A DNA stretch of 64,000 nucleotides from contig NZ_JAKWFK010000009.1 of NCBI RefSeq assembly GCF_029522115.1, positions 1 through 64,000 of the forward strand, read 5' to 3'. This document shows, in pieces, positions 37,202 to 46,308 of this stretch. The notes under the pieces were generated by a model. That model made no database searches, was not told the origin of the DNA, and worked only from the letters and a program-made list of their open reading frames with translations. Origin of the DNA: Trinickia sp. Y13 (GTDB lineage: Bacteria; Pseudomonadota; Gammaproteobacteria; Burkholderiales; Burkholderiaceae). How positions within the stretch are numbered: the first letter of the stretch is position 1; the number at the start of each line of letters is the position of its first letter. A program made the translations under genes and the position numbers.

Positions 37202-37771
37202 ATGACAATCAAATCCGACAAGTGGATTCGGCGCATGGCCGAGCAGCACAACATGATCGAGCCGTTCGTGCCCGATCAAGTGCGCACCTCCGAAGACGGG
37301 CGCAAGATCGTCAGCTACGGGACGTCGAGCTACGGCTACGACATCCGCTGCGCCGACGAATTCAAGATCTTCACGAACATCAATTCGACGATCGTCGATC
37401 CGAAGAACTTCGACGAGAAATCGTTCGTCGATTTCAAAGGCGACGTGTGCATCATTCCGCCGAACTCGTTCGCGCTCGCGCGCACCGTCGAGTATTTTCG
37501 GATCCCGCGCAACGTGCTGACGGTGTGCCTGGGCAAATCGACGTATGCGCGCTGCGGCATCATCGTCAACGTGACGCCGTTCGAGCCCGAATGGGAAGGC
37601 TACGTCACGCTCGAATTTTCAAATACCACGCCGCTGCCGGCGAAGATCTACGCGAACGAAGGCGTGGCGCAAGTGCTGTTCTTCGAGAGCGACGAAGTGT
37701 GCGAGGTGTCCTACGCCGATCGCGGCGGGAAATATCAGGGGCAGCACGGCGTGACGCTGCCCAAGACTTAG
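37202..37771 (+). CDS. dcd: dCTP deaminase Dcd
   Basis: Deaminates dCTP to dUTP, feeding thymidylate synthesis; cytoplasmic trimer. The 189-residue length is standard. Conserved elements are SSYGYDIRC at 42-50, the phosphate-binding GKSTYARCG at 111-119 and the catalytic glutamate E138 in [14 protein letters not shown]. The start [15 protein letters not shown] is the family start. It is likely co-transcribed with the SOD-like gene 24 bases upstream, though no functional link is known. Confidence 0.97.
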   Translation: MTIKSDKWIRRMAEQHNMIEPFVPDQVRTSEDGRKIVSYGTSSYGYDIRCADEFKIFTNINSTIVDPKNFDEKSFVDFKGDVCIIPPNSFALARTVEYFRIPRNVLTVCLGKSTYARCGIIVNVTPFEPEWEGYVTLEFSNTTPLPAKIYANEGVAQVLFFESDEVCEVSYADRGGKYQGQHGVTLPKT

Positions 37772-37900
37772 CGCTGCGGCTTCGCTTACCGTCATACAAC
37801 GGACGCGTAGCGCAGAGAAACTAGGCAGTTTCAGCGGCCGCTGGCACGTGGGATGCGAGAACCCCGGGCCCGCGGTCGTAGTGTTTTGGAGATTCGGTCC

Positions 37901-40180
37901 ATGAAGTTTCGTTTCCCCGTCGTCATCATCGACGAAGATTTCCGCTCCGAGAACATTTCCGGATCGGGCATTCGCGCGTTGGCCGAAGCGATCGAGGGGG
38001 AGGGCGTGGAAGTGCTCGGTCTGACGAGCTATGGCGACCTCACCTCGTTCGCGCAGCAATCGAGCCGCGCCTCGTGCTTCATTTTGTCGATCGACGACGA
38101 CGAGCTGATGCTCGGCGAAACGGGACCGGATGGGGAACTGCCCGAACTGGCCACGGCTATCTTGGAGCTGCGCGCGTTTGTGCACGAGGTGCGCCGCCGC
38201 AACGCCGATATCCCGATTTTTCTCTACGGCGAGACGCGCACCTCGCGCCATCTGCCCAACGACATCCTGCGCGAGCTGCACGGCTTCATCCACATGTTCG
38301 AGGACACGCCCGAGTTCGTCGCGCGCCATATCGTGCGTGAGGTGAAGGTCTATCTCGACTCGCTCGCGCCGCCGTTTTTCAAGGAACTCGTCAAGTATGC
38401 CGACGAAGGCTCGTACTCGTGGCACTGCCCTGGCCACTCGGGCGGCGTCGCATTCCTGAAAAGTCCGCTCGGGCAGATGTTCCACCAGTTTTTCGGCGAG
38501 AACATGCTGCGCGCCGACGTCTGCAACGCCGTCGACGAACTGGGCCAGTTGCTCGATCACATCGGCCCCGTGGCCGCATCCGAGCGCAACGCCGCGCGCA
38601 TTTTCAGCGCCGATCATTTGTTCTTCGTCACGAACGGCACCTCGACGTCGAACAAAATCGTTTGGCATGCCACGGTGGCGCCGGGCGATATCGTCGTGGT
38701 CGATCGCAACTGCCACAAGTCGATCTTGCACGCGATCACGATGACGGGTGCGATTCCGGTGTTCCTTACGCCGACGCGCAACAACTTCGGCATCATCGGG
38801 CCGATCCCGCTCGACGAGTTCAAGCCCGAGAACATTCGCAAGAAGATTCTGGCGAACCCGTTCGCGCGCGAGGCGCTGGAAAAAGATCCGAACCTGAAGC
38901 CGCGCATTCTCACCATCACGCAGAGCACGTACGACGGCGTGGTCTACAACGTCGAGATGATCAAGGCGTTGCTCGGCGATTTTCTCGATACGCTGCACTT
39001 CGACGAGGCGTGGCTGCCGCACGCCGAGTTCCATCCGTTCTATCAAGACATGCACGCGATCGGCGCGGGGCGTCCCCGCACGGGCGCGCTCGTGTTCGCG
39101 ACGCACTCGACGCATAAGCTGCTGGCGGGCATTTCGCAGGCTTCGCAGATCGTCGTGCAGGACTCGGAGCATGGCGTATTCGACCGCCACCGCTTCAACG
39201 AAGCGTACTTGATGCATACGTCGACGAGCCCGCAATACGCGATCATCGCTTCGTGCGATGTCGCGGCCGCCATGATGGAGCCGCCCGGAGGCACGGCGCT
39301 CGTCGAGGAGTCGATTGCCGAAGCGCTCGATTTTCGCCGCGCGATGCGCAAGGTCGATGCCGAGTACGGCGACGACTGGTTCTTCCAAGTGTGGGGGCCC
39401 GATGCACTTGCCGACGAGGGCATCGGCTCGCGCGACGATTGGATCTTGCACGCCGAGGATCGCTGGCACGGTTTCGGCCCGTTGGCCGACGGCTTCAACA
39501 TGCTCGATCCGATCAAGGCGACGATCGTGACGCCGGGCCTCGACATGGCGGGCGACTTCGGCGAATCGGGCATTCCGGCCGCCATCGTCACGAAGTACTT
39601 GTCCGAGCACGGCATCATCGTCGAAAAGACGGGCCTCTATTCGTTCTTCATCATGTTCACGATCGGCATCACGAAAGGCCGATGGAACTCGATGGTCACC
39701 GAGTTGCAGCAGTTCAAGGACGATTACGATACGAACCAGCCGCTATGGCGCGTGCTGCCCGAATTCGTCGCGCAGCACCCGGCTTACGAGCGCATGGGCC
39801 TGCGCGATCTGTGCCAGGCCATCCACAGCGTTTACCGCGCAAACGACATCGCGCGTTTGACGACGGAGATGTACTTGTCGAACATGGAGCCTGCGATGAA
39901 GCCGTCCGACGCCTTCGCCAAGCTCGCGCACCGCGAGATCGATCGCGTGCCGATCGACGAGCTCGAGGGGCGTGTCACGAGCATCTTGCTCACGCCGTAT
40001 CCGCCTGGCATTCCGTTGTTGATTCCGGGCGAACGCTTCAACAAGACGATCGTGAACTACCTGCGGTTTGCACGCGAATTCAACGAGCGTTTTCCTGGTT
40101 TCTCGACGGATATTCACGGGCTCGTGGCCGAGACGGTGGGCGGGCATACCGAATATTTCGTCGACTGCGTGCGCGTTTGA
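37901..40180 (+). CDS. Arginine/lysine/ornithine decarboxylase, large PLP-dependent
   Basis: A 759-residue fold type I PLP decarboxylase of the large inducible family (SpeC/AdiA/CadA/LdcC), which removes the carboxyl group from a basic amino acid and consumes a proton, so it can serve acid resistance or polyamine synthesis. Domains: N-terminal receiver-like wing (about 1-130), PLP domain (about 140-560) and C-terminal domain. The PLP lysine is K406 in HSTHKLLAG; HCPGHSGGVAFLKSP and HFDEAWLPHAEFHP are family blocks. Substrate cannot be assigned safely. The ATG at 37901 gives MKFRFPVVIIDEDFRSENISG. An LprI-like gene follows after two bases. Confidence 0.92.
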   Translation: MKFRFPVVIIDEDFRSENISGSGIRALAEAIEGEGVEVLGLTSYGDLTSFAQQSSRASCFILSIDDDELMLGETGPDGELPELATAILELRAFVHEVRRRNADIPIFLYGETRTSRHLPNDILRELHGFIHMFEDTPEFVARHIVREVKVYLDSLAPPFFKELVKYADEGSYSWHCPGHSGGVAFLKSPLGQMFHQFFGENMLRADVCNAVDELGQLLDHIGPVAASERNAARIFSADHLFFVTNGTSTSNKIVWHATVAPGDIVVVDRNCHKSILHAITMTGAIPVFLTPTRNNFGIIGPIPLDEFKPENIRKKILANPFAREALEKDPNLKPRILTITQSTYDGVVYNVEMIKALLGDFLDTLHFDEAWLPHAEFHPFYQDMHAIGAGRPRTGALVFATHSTHKLLAGISQASQIVVQDSEHGVFDRHRFNEAYLMHTSTSPQYAIIASCDVAAAMMEPPGGTALVEESIAEALDFRRAMRKVDAEYGDDWFFQVWGPDALADEGIGSRDDWILHAEDRWHGFGPLADGFNMLDPIKATIVTPGLDMAGDFGESGIPAAIVTKYLSEHGIIVEKTGLYSFFIMFTIGITKGRWNSMVTELQQFKDDYDTNQPLWRVLPEFVAQHPAYERMGLRDLCQAIHSVYRANDIARLTTEMYLSNMEPAMKPSDAFAKLAHREIDRVPIDELEGRVTSILLTPYPPGIPLLIPGERFNKTIVNYLRFAREFNERFPGFSTDIHGLVAETVGGHTEYFVDCVRV

Positions 40181-40182
40181 CG

Positions 40183-41055
40183 ATGTTGCCTTCGATGAAT
40201 CTCTTCGGCGCTCGGGCGATATCGGCGGCACTTGGCGCGCTGATCGCGATGATGGTTGCGGCCGCGCCGGTTCCCGTGCGGGCGGAAGCCGCGCGAGCCG
40301 ATCCGATCGATACGACGATGCAGAATTGCTTCGCGCGGGCGGATCGGTCGACCACGGCTGGGCAGGTGCAATGCATCGACGCGGCGCGCGATGCGTGGCA
40401 GGCGGCGATCGACGCGGCGATGCGCGGGATCGATGGCAATGCCCCCGACAGCGCGCGGCGTGCTTGGGATGAGAGCCAGAAGCGCTGGCTGGCTTGGCGC
40501 AAGGAAGAGGCGTTGCTCGTGCACGCCGTGTTCCAGACGACGCGTGGCAGCGCTTATTCGATTACGCAAGCGAACGTGTTGCTGCAGTCGGTGCGCGACC
40601 GTGCGCTGGCGGTGCGGCATGCGGCGGCGAGGTTTGCGCCGCCGGCGCCGGTTCCCGCTAGCGCTGCCGTGTCGGTTTCCGGCGCTTCCGGCGCTGCGCC
40701 CGGCTCAGCGCCAGCGCTGGCCTCGGCAGCGGCGGCAAGCCGGTCGGCAACGGCTGCGGCGGCTTCGATCACACGTGCGCAGAGCGACGATGCGCGTGCC
40801 CACAACGAGCGCATGCGTCCGTGTACGGCCGATGCGACTTGCGAGCATGCGCAGTTCGACTTGCGGCGCTACACCCGGGCTTTGCGCGACAAGCTGCCGG
40901 CCCATTCGCGAGCGACGCTGGTCCGTGCGCAACGGGCATGGACGGCATACTTCGACGCCACCTCGTCGCTCGGCACCGAAGCCGAGCGTGCCGATCTGAT
41001 CGGGGAACGGGTGGCGACGGTGAAGCGTCTCTCGGAGACCGTCGGCAACGATTGA
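40183..41055 (+). CDS. LprI-like (DUF1311) exported protein with two candidate units
   Basis: A 290-residue secreted protein. A signal peptide spans about residues 1-37 (hydrophobic AALGALIAMMVAAAPVPVRAEA). Residues about 47-130 resemble a lysozyme-inhibitor LprI/DUF1311 domain, with paired cysteines (NCFARADRS, QVQCIDAARDAWQ) and RAWDESQKRWLAW. After an Ala/Ser/Pro linker (about 150-205) a second, shorter unit has another cysteine pair (RPCTADATCEHAQFDL) and ends RAQRAWTAYFDA. LprI of Mycobacterium inhibits lysozyme; whether this one does is not known. A start at 40195 is also possible. It begins two bases after the decarboxylase stop, so it is likely co-expressed. Confidence 0.7.
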   Translation: MLPSMNLFGARAISAALGALIAMMVAAAPVPVRAEAARADPIDTTMQNCFARADRSTTAGQVQCIDAARDAWQAAIDAAMRGIDGNAPDSARRAWDESQKRWLAWRKEEALLVHAVFQTTRGSAYSITQANVLLQSVRDRALAVRHAAARFAPPAPVPASAAVSVSGASGAAPGSAPALASAAAASRSATAAAASITRAQSDDARAHNERMRPCTADATCEHAQFDLRRYTRALRDKLPAHSRATLVRAQRAWTAYFDATSSLGTEAERADLIGERVATVKRLSETVGND

Positions 41056-41068
41056 GGGCGGCGGGAAC

Positions 41069-41098
41069 GCTCGCGGCGAAACGCCACGAGCCGCGAGC
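41069..41098. terminator. 9-bp GC hairpin between converging genes
   Basis: GCTCGCGGC, a 12-base loop, then GCCGCGAGC, starting 14 bases after the LprI-like stop and facing argH. No T-run, so any terminator role is uncertain. Confidence 0.45.
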
Positions 41099-41178
41099 AA
41101 ATGCGAACGATTCGGACGCGATGTATCGGCTGTTGCGTCCGCGATCGGGTGACCTTCGAACGCTTCGATCTGTCCGAA

Positions 41179-42582
41179 CTACAGCGTCTTGCGCACCGCG
41201 GCCACCGCCGCCCGCACTTGCTCGGGTGCGGTCCCGCCCGGATGATTGCGGCTCGCGACCGATCCTTCCAGCGTCAAATAGTCGAACACGTCTTCGCCGA
41301 TCAAGTGCGCGACGTTCGGCAACTCCGCGCGCATTTCATCGAGCGTGAGATCGGCCAGATCGCAGCCCCGATCGACGCAAATCCTTACCGCGTGCGCGAC
41401 CGCTTCGTGCGCGTCGCGGAACGGCAGCCCGCGCTTGACGAGGTAGTCGGCCAAATCCGTCGCCGTCGAGAACCCTTGCAGCGCCGCGGCGCGCATGGCT
41501 TCGGGCTTGACCGTAATGCCCGCCACCATTTCCGCGAAGATGCGCAGCGTGTCGGCAACGGTATCGACCGTGTCGAACAACGGCTCCTTGTCTTCCTGAT
41601 TGTCCTTGTTGTAGGCCAGCGGCTGGCCCTTCATCAACGTGAGCAGCGCCATCAGGTGCCCGTTCACGCGGCCCGTCTTGCCGCGCGCGAGTTCGGGCAC
41701 GTCGGGGTTCTTCTTCTGCGGCATGATCGACGAGCCGGTGCAAAAGCGATCGGCCAAATCGATGAAGCCCACGCGCGGGCTCATCCACAGCACGAGTTCC
41801 TCGGACAGACGCGAAACGTGCGTCATGACGAGCGCGGCGGCGGCCGTGAATTCGATCGCGAAATCGCGATCGGAAACGGCGTCGAGCGAGTTCGCGCAAA
41901 TGCCGTCGAAACCGAGCGTCTTCGCCACCGCATGCCGATCGATCGGATAGGTCGTGCCCGCGAGCGCCGCCGCACCGAGCGGCAGGCGGTTCACCCGCGT
42001 GCGGCAATCGCGCATGCGCTCGGCGTCGCGGCCGAACATTTCGACGTAGGCGAGCAAATGGTGGCCGAACGTGACGGGCTGCGCCACTTGCAAATGCGTG
42101 AAGCCCGGCATGATCGTTTCGGCGTGGCGCTCGGCTAGATCGACGAGCGCCGTACGCAGATCGGTGATGAGGCCGCCGATGCGATCGATTTCGCCGCGCA
42201 GCCACAGGCGGATATCGGTCGCGACCTGATCGTTGCGCGAACGTCCGGTGTGCAGCCGCTTACCCGCATCGCCGATCAACGCCGTCAAGCGCGCTTCGAT
42301 ATTCAAGTGGACGTCTTCGAGATCGAGCTGCCACTGGAACTCGCCGCGCTCGATTTCACCCTTGATTTGCGCCATGCCGCGCTCGATCGCCGCCAAATCC
42401 TCCGCGCCGATGATCTTTTGCGCGGCCAGCATCTTCGCGTGCGCGAGCGAGCCCTCGATGTCGACGAACGCCATGCGCTTGTCGAAGAACACCGACGACG
42501 TGTAGCGCTTGACGAGCTCGGACATCGGCTCGGAGAAGCGAGCCGACCAGGCTTCGCCTTTTTTGTGCAGTTGAGACGTCAT
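41179..42582 (-). CDS. argH: Argininosuccinate lyase ArgH
   Basis: Splits argininosuccinate into arginine and fumarate, the last step of arginine synthesis; cytoplasmic tetramer of the fumarase/aspartase superfamily. It has 467 residues, with [14 protein letters not shown] (C1 region), [10 protein letters not shown] (C2, catalytic histidine region) and the superfamily signature [12 protein letters not shown] with the catalytic serine loop. The ATG at 42582 gives the family start [16 protein letters not shown]; an upstream in-frame extension to 42966 is a shadow of the anti-sigma gene. Separated by 107 bases from the sigma-factor module upstream. Confidence 0.96.
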   Translation of the reverse strand: MTSQLHKKGEAWSARFSEPMSELVKRYTSSVFFDKRMAFVDIEGSLAHAKMLAAQKIIGAEDLAAIERGMAQIKGEIERGEFQWQLDLEDVHLNIEARLTALIGDAGKRLHTGRSRNDQVATDIRLWLRGEIDRIGGLITDLRTALVDLAERHAETIMPGFTHLQVAQPVTFGHHLLAYVEMFGRDAERMRDCRTRVNRLPLGAAALAGTTYPIDRHAVAKTLGFDGICANSLDAVSDRDFAIEFTAAAALVMTHVSRLSEELVLWMSPRVGFIDLADRFCTGSSIMPQKKNPDVPELARGKTGRVNGHLMALLTLMKGQPLAYNKDNQEDKEPLFDTVDTVADTLRIFAEMVAGITVKPEAMRAAALQGFSTATDLADYLVKRGLPFRDAHEAVAHAVRICVDRGCDLADLTLDEMRAELPNVAHLIGEDVFDYLTLEGSVASRNHPGGTAPEQVRAAVAAVRKTL

Positions 42583-42689
42583 GATGATGGGCAGTAGGAA
42601 GGTGCGCCAAGGCGGCGGGAAGCCGTCGATTTTATCACCGCTGCCCCGCCGTCCCGCCGCCGCGCGCGCAGCCCCGTGCGCTCTAGTCC

Positions 42690-43523
42690 TCAGGCCGTCG
42701 CCATCAACGCGCCTTCGCAGACGACAGGACCGCTCGGGCCGTCGGCGCGCCGCGAGCCGCCCATGGGCTCCACCGATACCGCGAGCTTCACGTAGACGTT
42801 CATTGCATGCACTTTCATATCGACGACGGCGCCGGCAGGCAGCATGCCGAGCGACACCATGCGGCCGTCGCGCATCACGCCCCACAATTGCTCGCTCTTG
42901 CCGGGCGGCGGCGCGTCTCCGCCGCTCATGCGATGCACGCTCGCCATGGCGTTCTTGTCGTCCCACATCACCAACGCCATGGTCGGGCTCTTGGGCTGAT
43001 CCGGCGGCACGAGCGCGGCGACGTACGCCACGCGCTCGATCTTCGCCGCGCCGGAAGGCGAAGTTTGAGCGGTTTGCTCGACCGGTGCGCCGCTCCGAGG
43101 CGCGAATGGCCGCAGCGTTACCGCCAGCGCCACCACTGCGGCCAGCGCCAATCCCGTCGCGCCGATCGACCAGCCGCGCCAGAATGCCAGCGACTCGAAC
43201 CAGCGCGGGCGCTTTTGTTCGAGCAGAGCGCGGGCGCGGCTCGATTGCGGCGCCGTGCGTTCGACGCCATGGGCGGCGCTCGGCGCGTTAGCGAAGGCGA
43301 GCCGACGCTCGATGCCGGCCCAGACGTGCGCCGGCGGGGGGGCGCTCGGCGCCAACTCGGGCATGGCCTCGATGCGCGCTTGCCACGCTTCGATCGCCGC
43401 GCGCACGCGCTGATCCTGCTGCGCCATGCGCTCGAAGCGCTTGCGCGCGCCGCCGCGCAGCACGCCTAGTGCGTATTCGCCGGCAAGGCGATCGAGGAGG
43501 TCCGGAAACCGGTGCAAATTCAA
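42690..43523 (-). CDS. RskA-type membrane anti-sigma factor
   Basis: A 277-residue single-pass membrane protein of the anti-sigma-K (RskA) family. The cytoplasmic part (1-115) includes [19 protein letters not shown], the sigma-binding region. One membrane segment follows (about 117-139, [21 protein letters not shown]), then a periplasmic domain with [11 protein letters not shown] and the C-terminal [11 protein letters not shown] that marks RskA. No zinc-finger HxxxCxxC motif is seen, in keeping with the RskA class. It should hold the ECF sigma factor encoded 114 bases upstream and release it by regulated proteolysis. Confidence 0.88.
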   Translation of the reverse strand: MNLHRFPDLLDRLAGEYALGVLRGGARKRFERMAQQDQRVRAAIEAWQARIEAMPELAPSAPPPAHVWAGIERRLAFANAPSAAHGVERTAPQSSRARALLEQKRPRWFESLAFWRGWSIGATGLALAAVVALAVTLRPFAPRSGAPVEQTAQTSPSGAAKIERVAYVAALVPPDQPKSPTMALVMWDDKNAMASVHRMSGGDAPPPGKSEQLWGVMRDGRMVSLGMLPAGAVVDMKVHAMNVYVKLAVSVEPMGGSRRADGPSGPVVCEGALMATA

Positions 43524-43637
43524 TTCGCCCTCCGATGTGCCAAGCGGGTGGCCTGCCGACGATTGCCGCGGCTGGAGCTCGGGTCTGGCCGCTTCGACGA
43601 GGCGGCCAACGGTCGATTGAGCGCGAGGCCGTTCATG

Positions 43638-44228
43638 TTACCGATGTCCCATGCAAATCTTCAGTTTTTCCAAACCGCGCCGCACCCACGATTTCACCGT
43701 GCCGAGCGGCACCGACAACTCCTGAGCGATCTCGCTGTGGCTCTTGTCGCGCAGATACGCCAGCGCGACCGCTTGGCGCTGGCCGGATTCGAGGCGCCCC
43801 ATGCAGACGCTCAGTTGCCTCGCTTGCTCGGACATCATCGCCGAGTCGGCGGGGTCGCGTTCGTCACCGGGGATCATTTCGTCGAGCGCCTCGCTCCATT
43901 CGGTCGTCAGCCCCGTGCCGTCGGCGGTCGCCGCCTTGTGCCGGCGCAGGTAGTCGAGTGCACGGTTGCGCACGATCGCCGCCATCCAGGTGAGAGGCGC
44001 GGAGAGCGGTTCGCGGTAATCGCCCGCGTACCGCCAGATATTGACGAACGACTCCTGCAAGACATCCTCCGCCCATTCGCGTCTCACCAATATACGCAGC
44101 GCAACGCCAAACAGTTTCGCGCTCGTCATTTCATAGATCGTGCGCAGCGCGGCGGCATCTTCCGCCGCCACGCGCGCGAGCAAGGCTGCGAGGACGGGCG
44201 GCGTAGGTTCGTTTGGCATCGTGGTCAT
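43638..44228 (-). CDS. ECF RNA polymerase sigma factor (SigK-like)
   Basis: A 196-residue ECF sigma factor. Region 2 is about residues 25-95, with ILVRREWAEDVLQESFVNIWRYAGDY carrying the -10 recognition helix; region 4 spans about 130-190, with AYLRDKSHSEIAQELSVPLGTVKSWVRRGLEKLK, the -35 recognition helix-turn-helix. Region 3 is absent, as in all ECFs. The partner anti-sigma is directly downstream, so the pair resembles the SigK/RskA systems that respond to redox or envelope cues. An XRE regulator lies upstream on the same strand, 130 bases away. Confidence 0.92.
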   Translation of the reverse strand: MTTMPNEPTPPVLAALLARVAAEDAAALRTIYEMTSAKLFGVALRILVRREWAEDVLQESFVNIWRYAGDYREPLSAPLTWMAAIVRNRALDYLRRHKAATADGTGLTTEWSEALDEMIPGDERDPADSAMMSEQARQLSVCMGRLESGQRQAVALAYLRDKSHSEIAQELSVPLGTVKSWVRRGLEKLKICMGHR

Positions 44229-44358
44229 AGCGAGCGCGCGGCGTGGCAGGCAACGGCAATGGGGTGCAATGGGCGCTATCTTACTGCCGGCGCGGTATGG
44301 TTAGGCATATGCGATCGCGCCGGCCCGCGTTTCGATCCATCGGCACTGCTTTCGCCGT

Positions 44359-45240
44359 TCAAGCGAGCACCAGCACCACCAGCAGCAAATCTTCGCGATG
44401 CGCGGGTCGCAGCGTGATCTGATCGTAGACGAGGCGCCCGTGCCGGGGATGATCGAACGCGCGCTGGCCGCCCTCGCGCTCGCCGACATCTTGCGACGCC
44501 CAAAACCTCCCGAACGCCTCGCTTCCGGCGGCGAGCGCATCGATGAGGGTGCGAGTGGGTCCGTCATTCAGATGACGAATCGAATCGGCGCGGAATTCGG
44601 CGACGAGCCGCCGCGCGCGCGTCTCCCAGTCGACGATCAGCGTGCGTGCGGCCGGTTCCATGAACGTGTAGCGCAGCAAATTGCGCTCGCGCGCGGGATC
44701 GGGCGGCCCGTCGAGCCAGCCGACGAAAAGGTCGGCTGCGGGCGGATTCCAGGCGAGCGCATTCCATTGGCGGTCCAGCACGTAGGCGGGGGCGTTCACG
44801 AGCCCAACCGTCGCGATGAGCGCGGCCGGCGCATCGTTCGAAGCGGGCGTGGGCTCCGCCGGATCGCGCTCGCCCGCGAGTTCGAACAGATAGGCCCGCT
44901 CGGCCCGCGACAACTGCAGCGCGACGGCGATGCGCGCGAGCGCGTCGGCGGACGCCGAAACGGGCCGTCCTTGCTCGATCCACGTGTACCAAGTCGGGCT
45001 CACGCCGCACAACTGAGCCACTTCCTCCCGGCGCAAGCCCGGCGTGCGCCGTCGCGGGCCGGGAGGCAGCCCCACGGCCTGCGGCGAGAGGCGCTCGCGA
45101 TGGGCCCGGATGAACTCGCCGAGCGCGCGCGCGGGGCTTGCTTCGAGCGGCGTGCCGCCGCTTGCGGCAGAAGCGCTAGGCTGCACGGCGGTGACTGACG
45201 TGGCGCCTGTGCGCGGACGGGACGACTCGGCGATGGTCAT
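44359..45240 (-). CDS. XRE/MmyB-family transcriptional regulator
   Basis: A 293-residue regulator: a variable N-terminus (1-35), an XRE helix-turn-helix (about 36-115, TPGLRREEVAQLCGVSPTWYTWIEQGR) and a C-terminal MmyB-like ligand-binding domain (about 125-293, LVNAPAYVLDRQWNALAWNPPAADLF). MmyB-like domains bind fatty-acid-type ligands in the known structures. The gene is divergent from a SAM methyltransferase, its most likely target; the intervening promoter carries a 10-base palindrome over the -35 box. Confidence 0.9.
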   Translation of the reverse strand: MTIAESSRPRTGATSVTAVQPSASAASGGTPLEASPARALGEFIRAHRERLSPQAVGLPPGPRRRTPGLRREEVAQLCGVSPTWYTWIEQGRPVSASADALARIAVALQLSRAERAYLFELAGERDPAEPTPASNDAPAALIATVGLVNAPAYVLDRQWNALAWNPPAADLFVGWLDGPPDPARERNLLRYTFMEPAARTLIVDWETRARRLVAEFRADSIRHLNDGPTRTLIDALAAGSEAFGRFWASQDVGEREGGQRAFDHPRHGRLVYDQITLRPAHREDLLLVVLVLA

Positions 45241-45319
45241 GGCGTTCGATTAGAGCGACGAAACGAAAGTGGAGCGACCCAGCACGCGGGTAGATTTCAT
45301 ACCAGGATATTTGCTTGGC

Positions 45320-45348
45320 TTGTACCGGTACCTGCGTGGCCATATTGT
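45320..45348 (+). promoter_or_regulatory. Sigma-70-like promoter and overlapping palindrome for the methyltransferase
   Basis: TTGTAC at 45320-45325 and TATTGT at 45343-45348 are separated by exactly 17 bases, 107 bases upstream of the methyltransferase ATG. The perfect palindrome GTACCGGTAC (45322-45331) overlaps the -35 box, a typical repressor position. The divergent XRE regulator is the natural candidate to bind it. Hexamer matches are only 3/6 and 4/6. Confidence 0.5.
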
Positions 45349-45454
45349 AGCGGCAAGCGCGGTCGCAGTGCGCCCTGAGATGGGCGACGAACGGCGGCGC
45401 ACGGGCCGGCTTGCCGGTCCTCTTTCCTCCATTTCCCGCCCAAGGAGCGCACCG

Positions 45455-46207
45455 ATGAAACATCACGACCAGGTCGCCGACGCGTTCGGCTCGACCGCCG
45501 CCGCTTATTTGACGAGTCCGACACACGCGAGCGGGGCCGATCTGGAGACGCTGGCCGCGCAGATCGGTTCGACGCCGAACGCCGACGTGCTCGATCTGGG
45601 CTGCGGGGCCGGTCACGCGAGCTTTGCCGCGGCCCGCCATGCGCGCTCGGTGATCGCCTACGACCTCGCCGCGCCGATGCTCGCGACGGTGGCCGCCAGC
45701 GCGAACGAGCGCGGCTTATCGAACATCCGCACGGAGCAAGGCCCGGCCGAACGATTGCCCTTCGCCGATGCATCGTTCGATTGGGTGGTGAGCCGCTTCA
45801 GCGCTCACCATTGGCACGACGTCCCGCAGGCGCTTGCGCAAGTGCGTCGCGTCTTGAAGCCCGGCGGACGCGTGCTCTTCATCGACGTCGCGGGCGCCGA
45901 TCATCCGTTGCTCGACACGCACTTGCATGCCGTCGAACTCCTGCGCGACGGCTCGCACGTGCGCAACTATCGCGCCGACGAGTGGTCGGCTTTCTTTGCG
46001 GCGGCGGGGTTCGATGCGAACGTGTGCGAGCGTTGGCGTTTGCCGATCGAATTCTCGTCGTGGGTGGCGCGCATGCGCACGAGCGCCGAGCGCGTAGCGG
46101 CCATTCGCTCGCTGTGGAGTGGCGCGCCCGATGAAGTGCGCGCGTACTACGGCGTGCAAGAGGATGGCTCGTTCATGCTCGATGCGCTGATGGTCCAAGC
46201 GCGTTGA
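45455..46207 (+). CDS. Class I SAM-dependent methyltransferase (UbiE/Methyltransf_11 type)
   Basis: A 250-residue methyltransferase. Motif I is VLDLGCGAGHASF (about residues 48-60), the acidic residue of motif II lies in SVIAYDLAAPML, and post-motifs WVVSRFSAHHWHDVPQAL and RVLKPGGRVLFIDVAG follow. Substrate unknown; such proteins often modify small molecules or quinones. The ATG at 45455 follows AAGGAG; upstream in-frame sequence is promoter DNA. Encoded alone, divergent from the MmyB-like regulator that may control it. Confidence 0.88.
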   Translation: MKHHDQVADAFGSTAAAYLTSPTHASGADLETLAAQIGSTPNADVLDLGCGAGHASFAAARHARSVIAYDLAAPMLATVAASANERGLSNIRTEQGPAERLPFADASFDWVVSRFSAHHWHDVPQALAQVRRVLKPGGRVLFIDVAGADHPLLDTHLHAVELLRDGSHVRNYRADEWSAFFAAAGFDANVCERWRLPIEFSSWVARMRTSAERVAAIRSLWSGAPDEVRAYYGVQEDGSFMLDALMVQAR

Positions 46208-46238
46208 GTGTCGGCGCGGCACGAACCGGCAAGCGAGG

Positions 46239-46261
46239 CGGTGCGCATCGCCGGCGCACCG
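46239..46261. terminator. 8-bp GC hairpin between converging genes
   Basis: CGGTGCGC, loop ATCGCCG, GCGCACCG, 32 bases after the methyltransferase stop and 47 before that of the REC-EAL gene. It has no T-run. Confidence 0.42.
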
Positions 46262-46308
46262 TCCAAGCCGCGCGCCGTCGCGAACGAGCGCGACTTGCCG
46301 CGAGGCCG

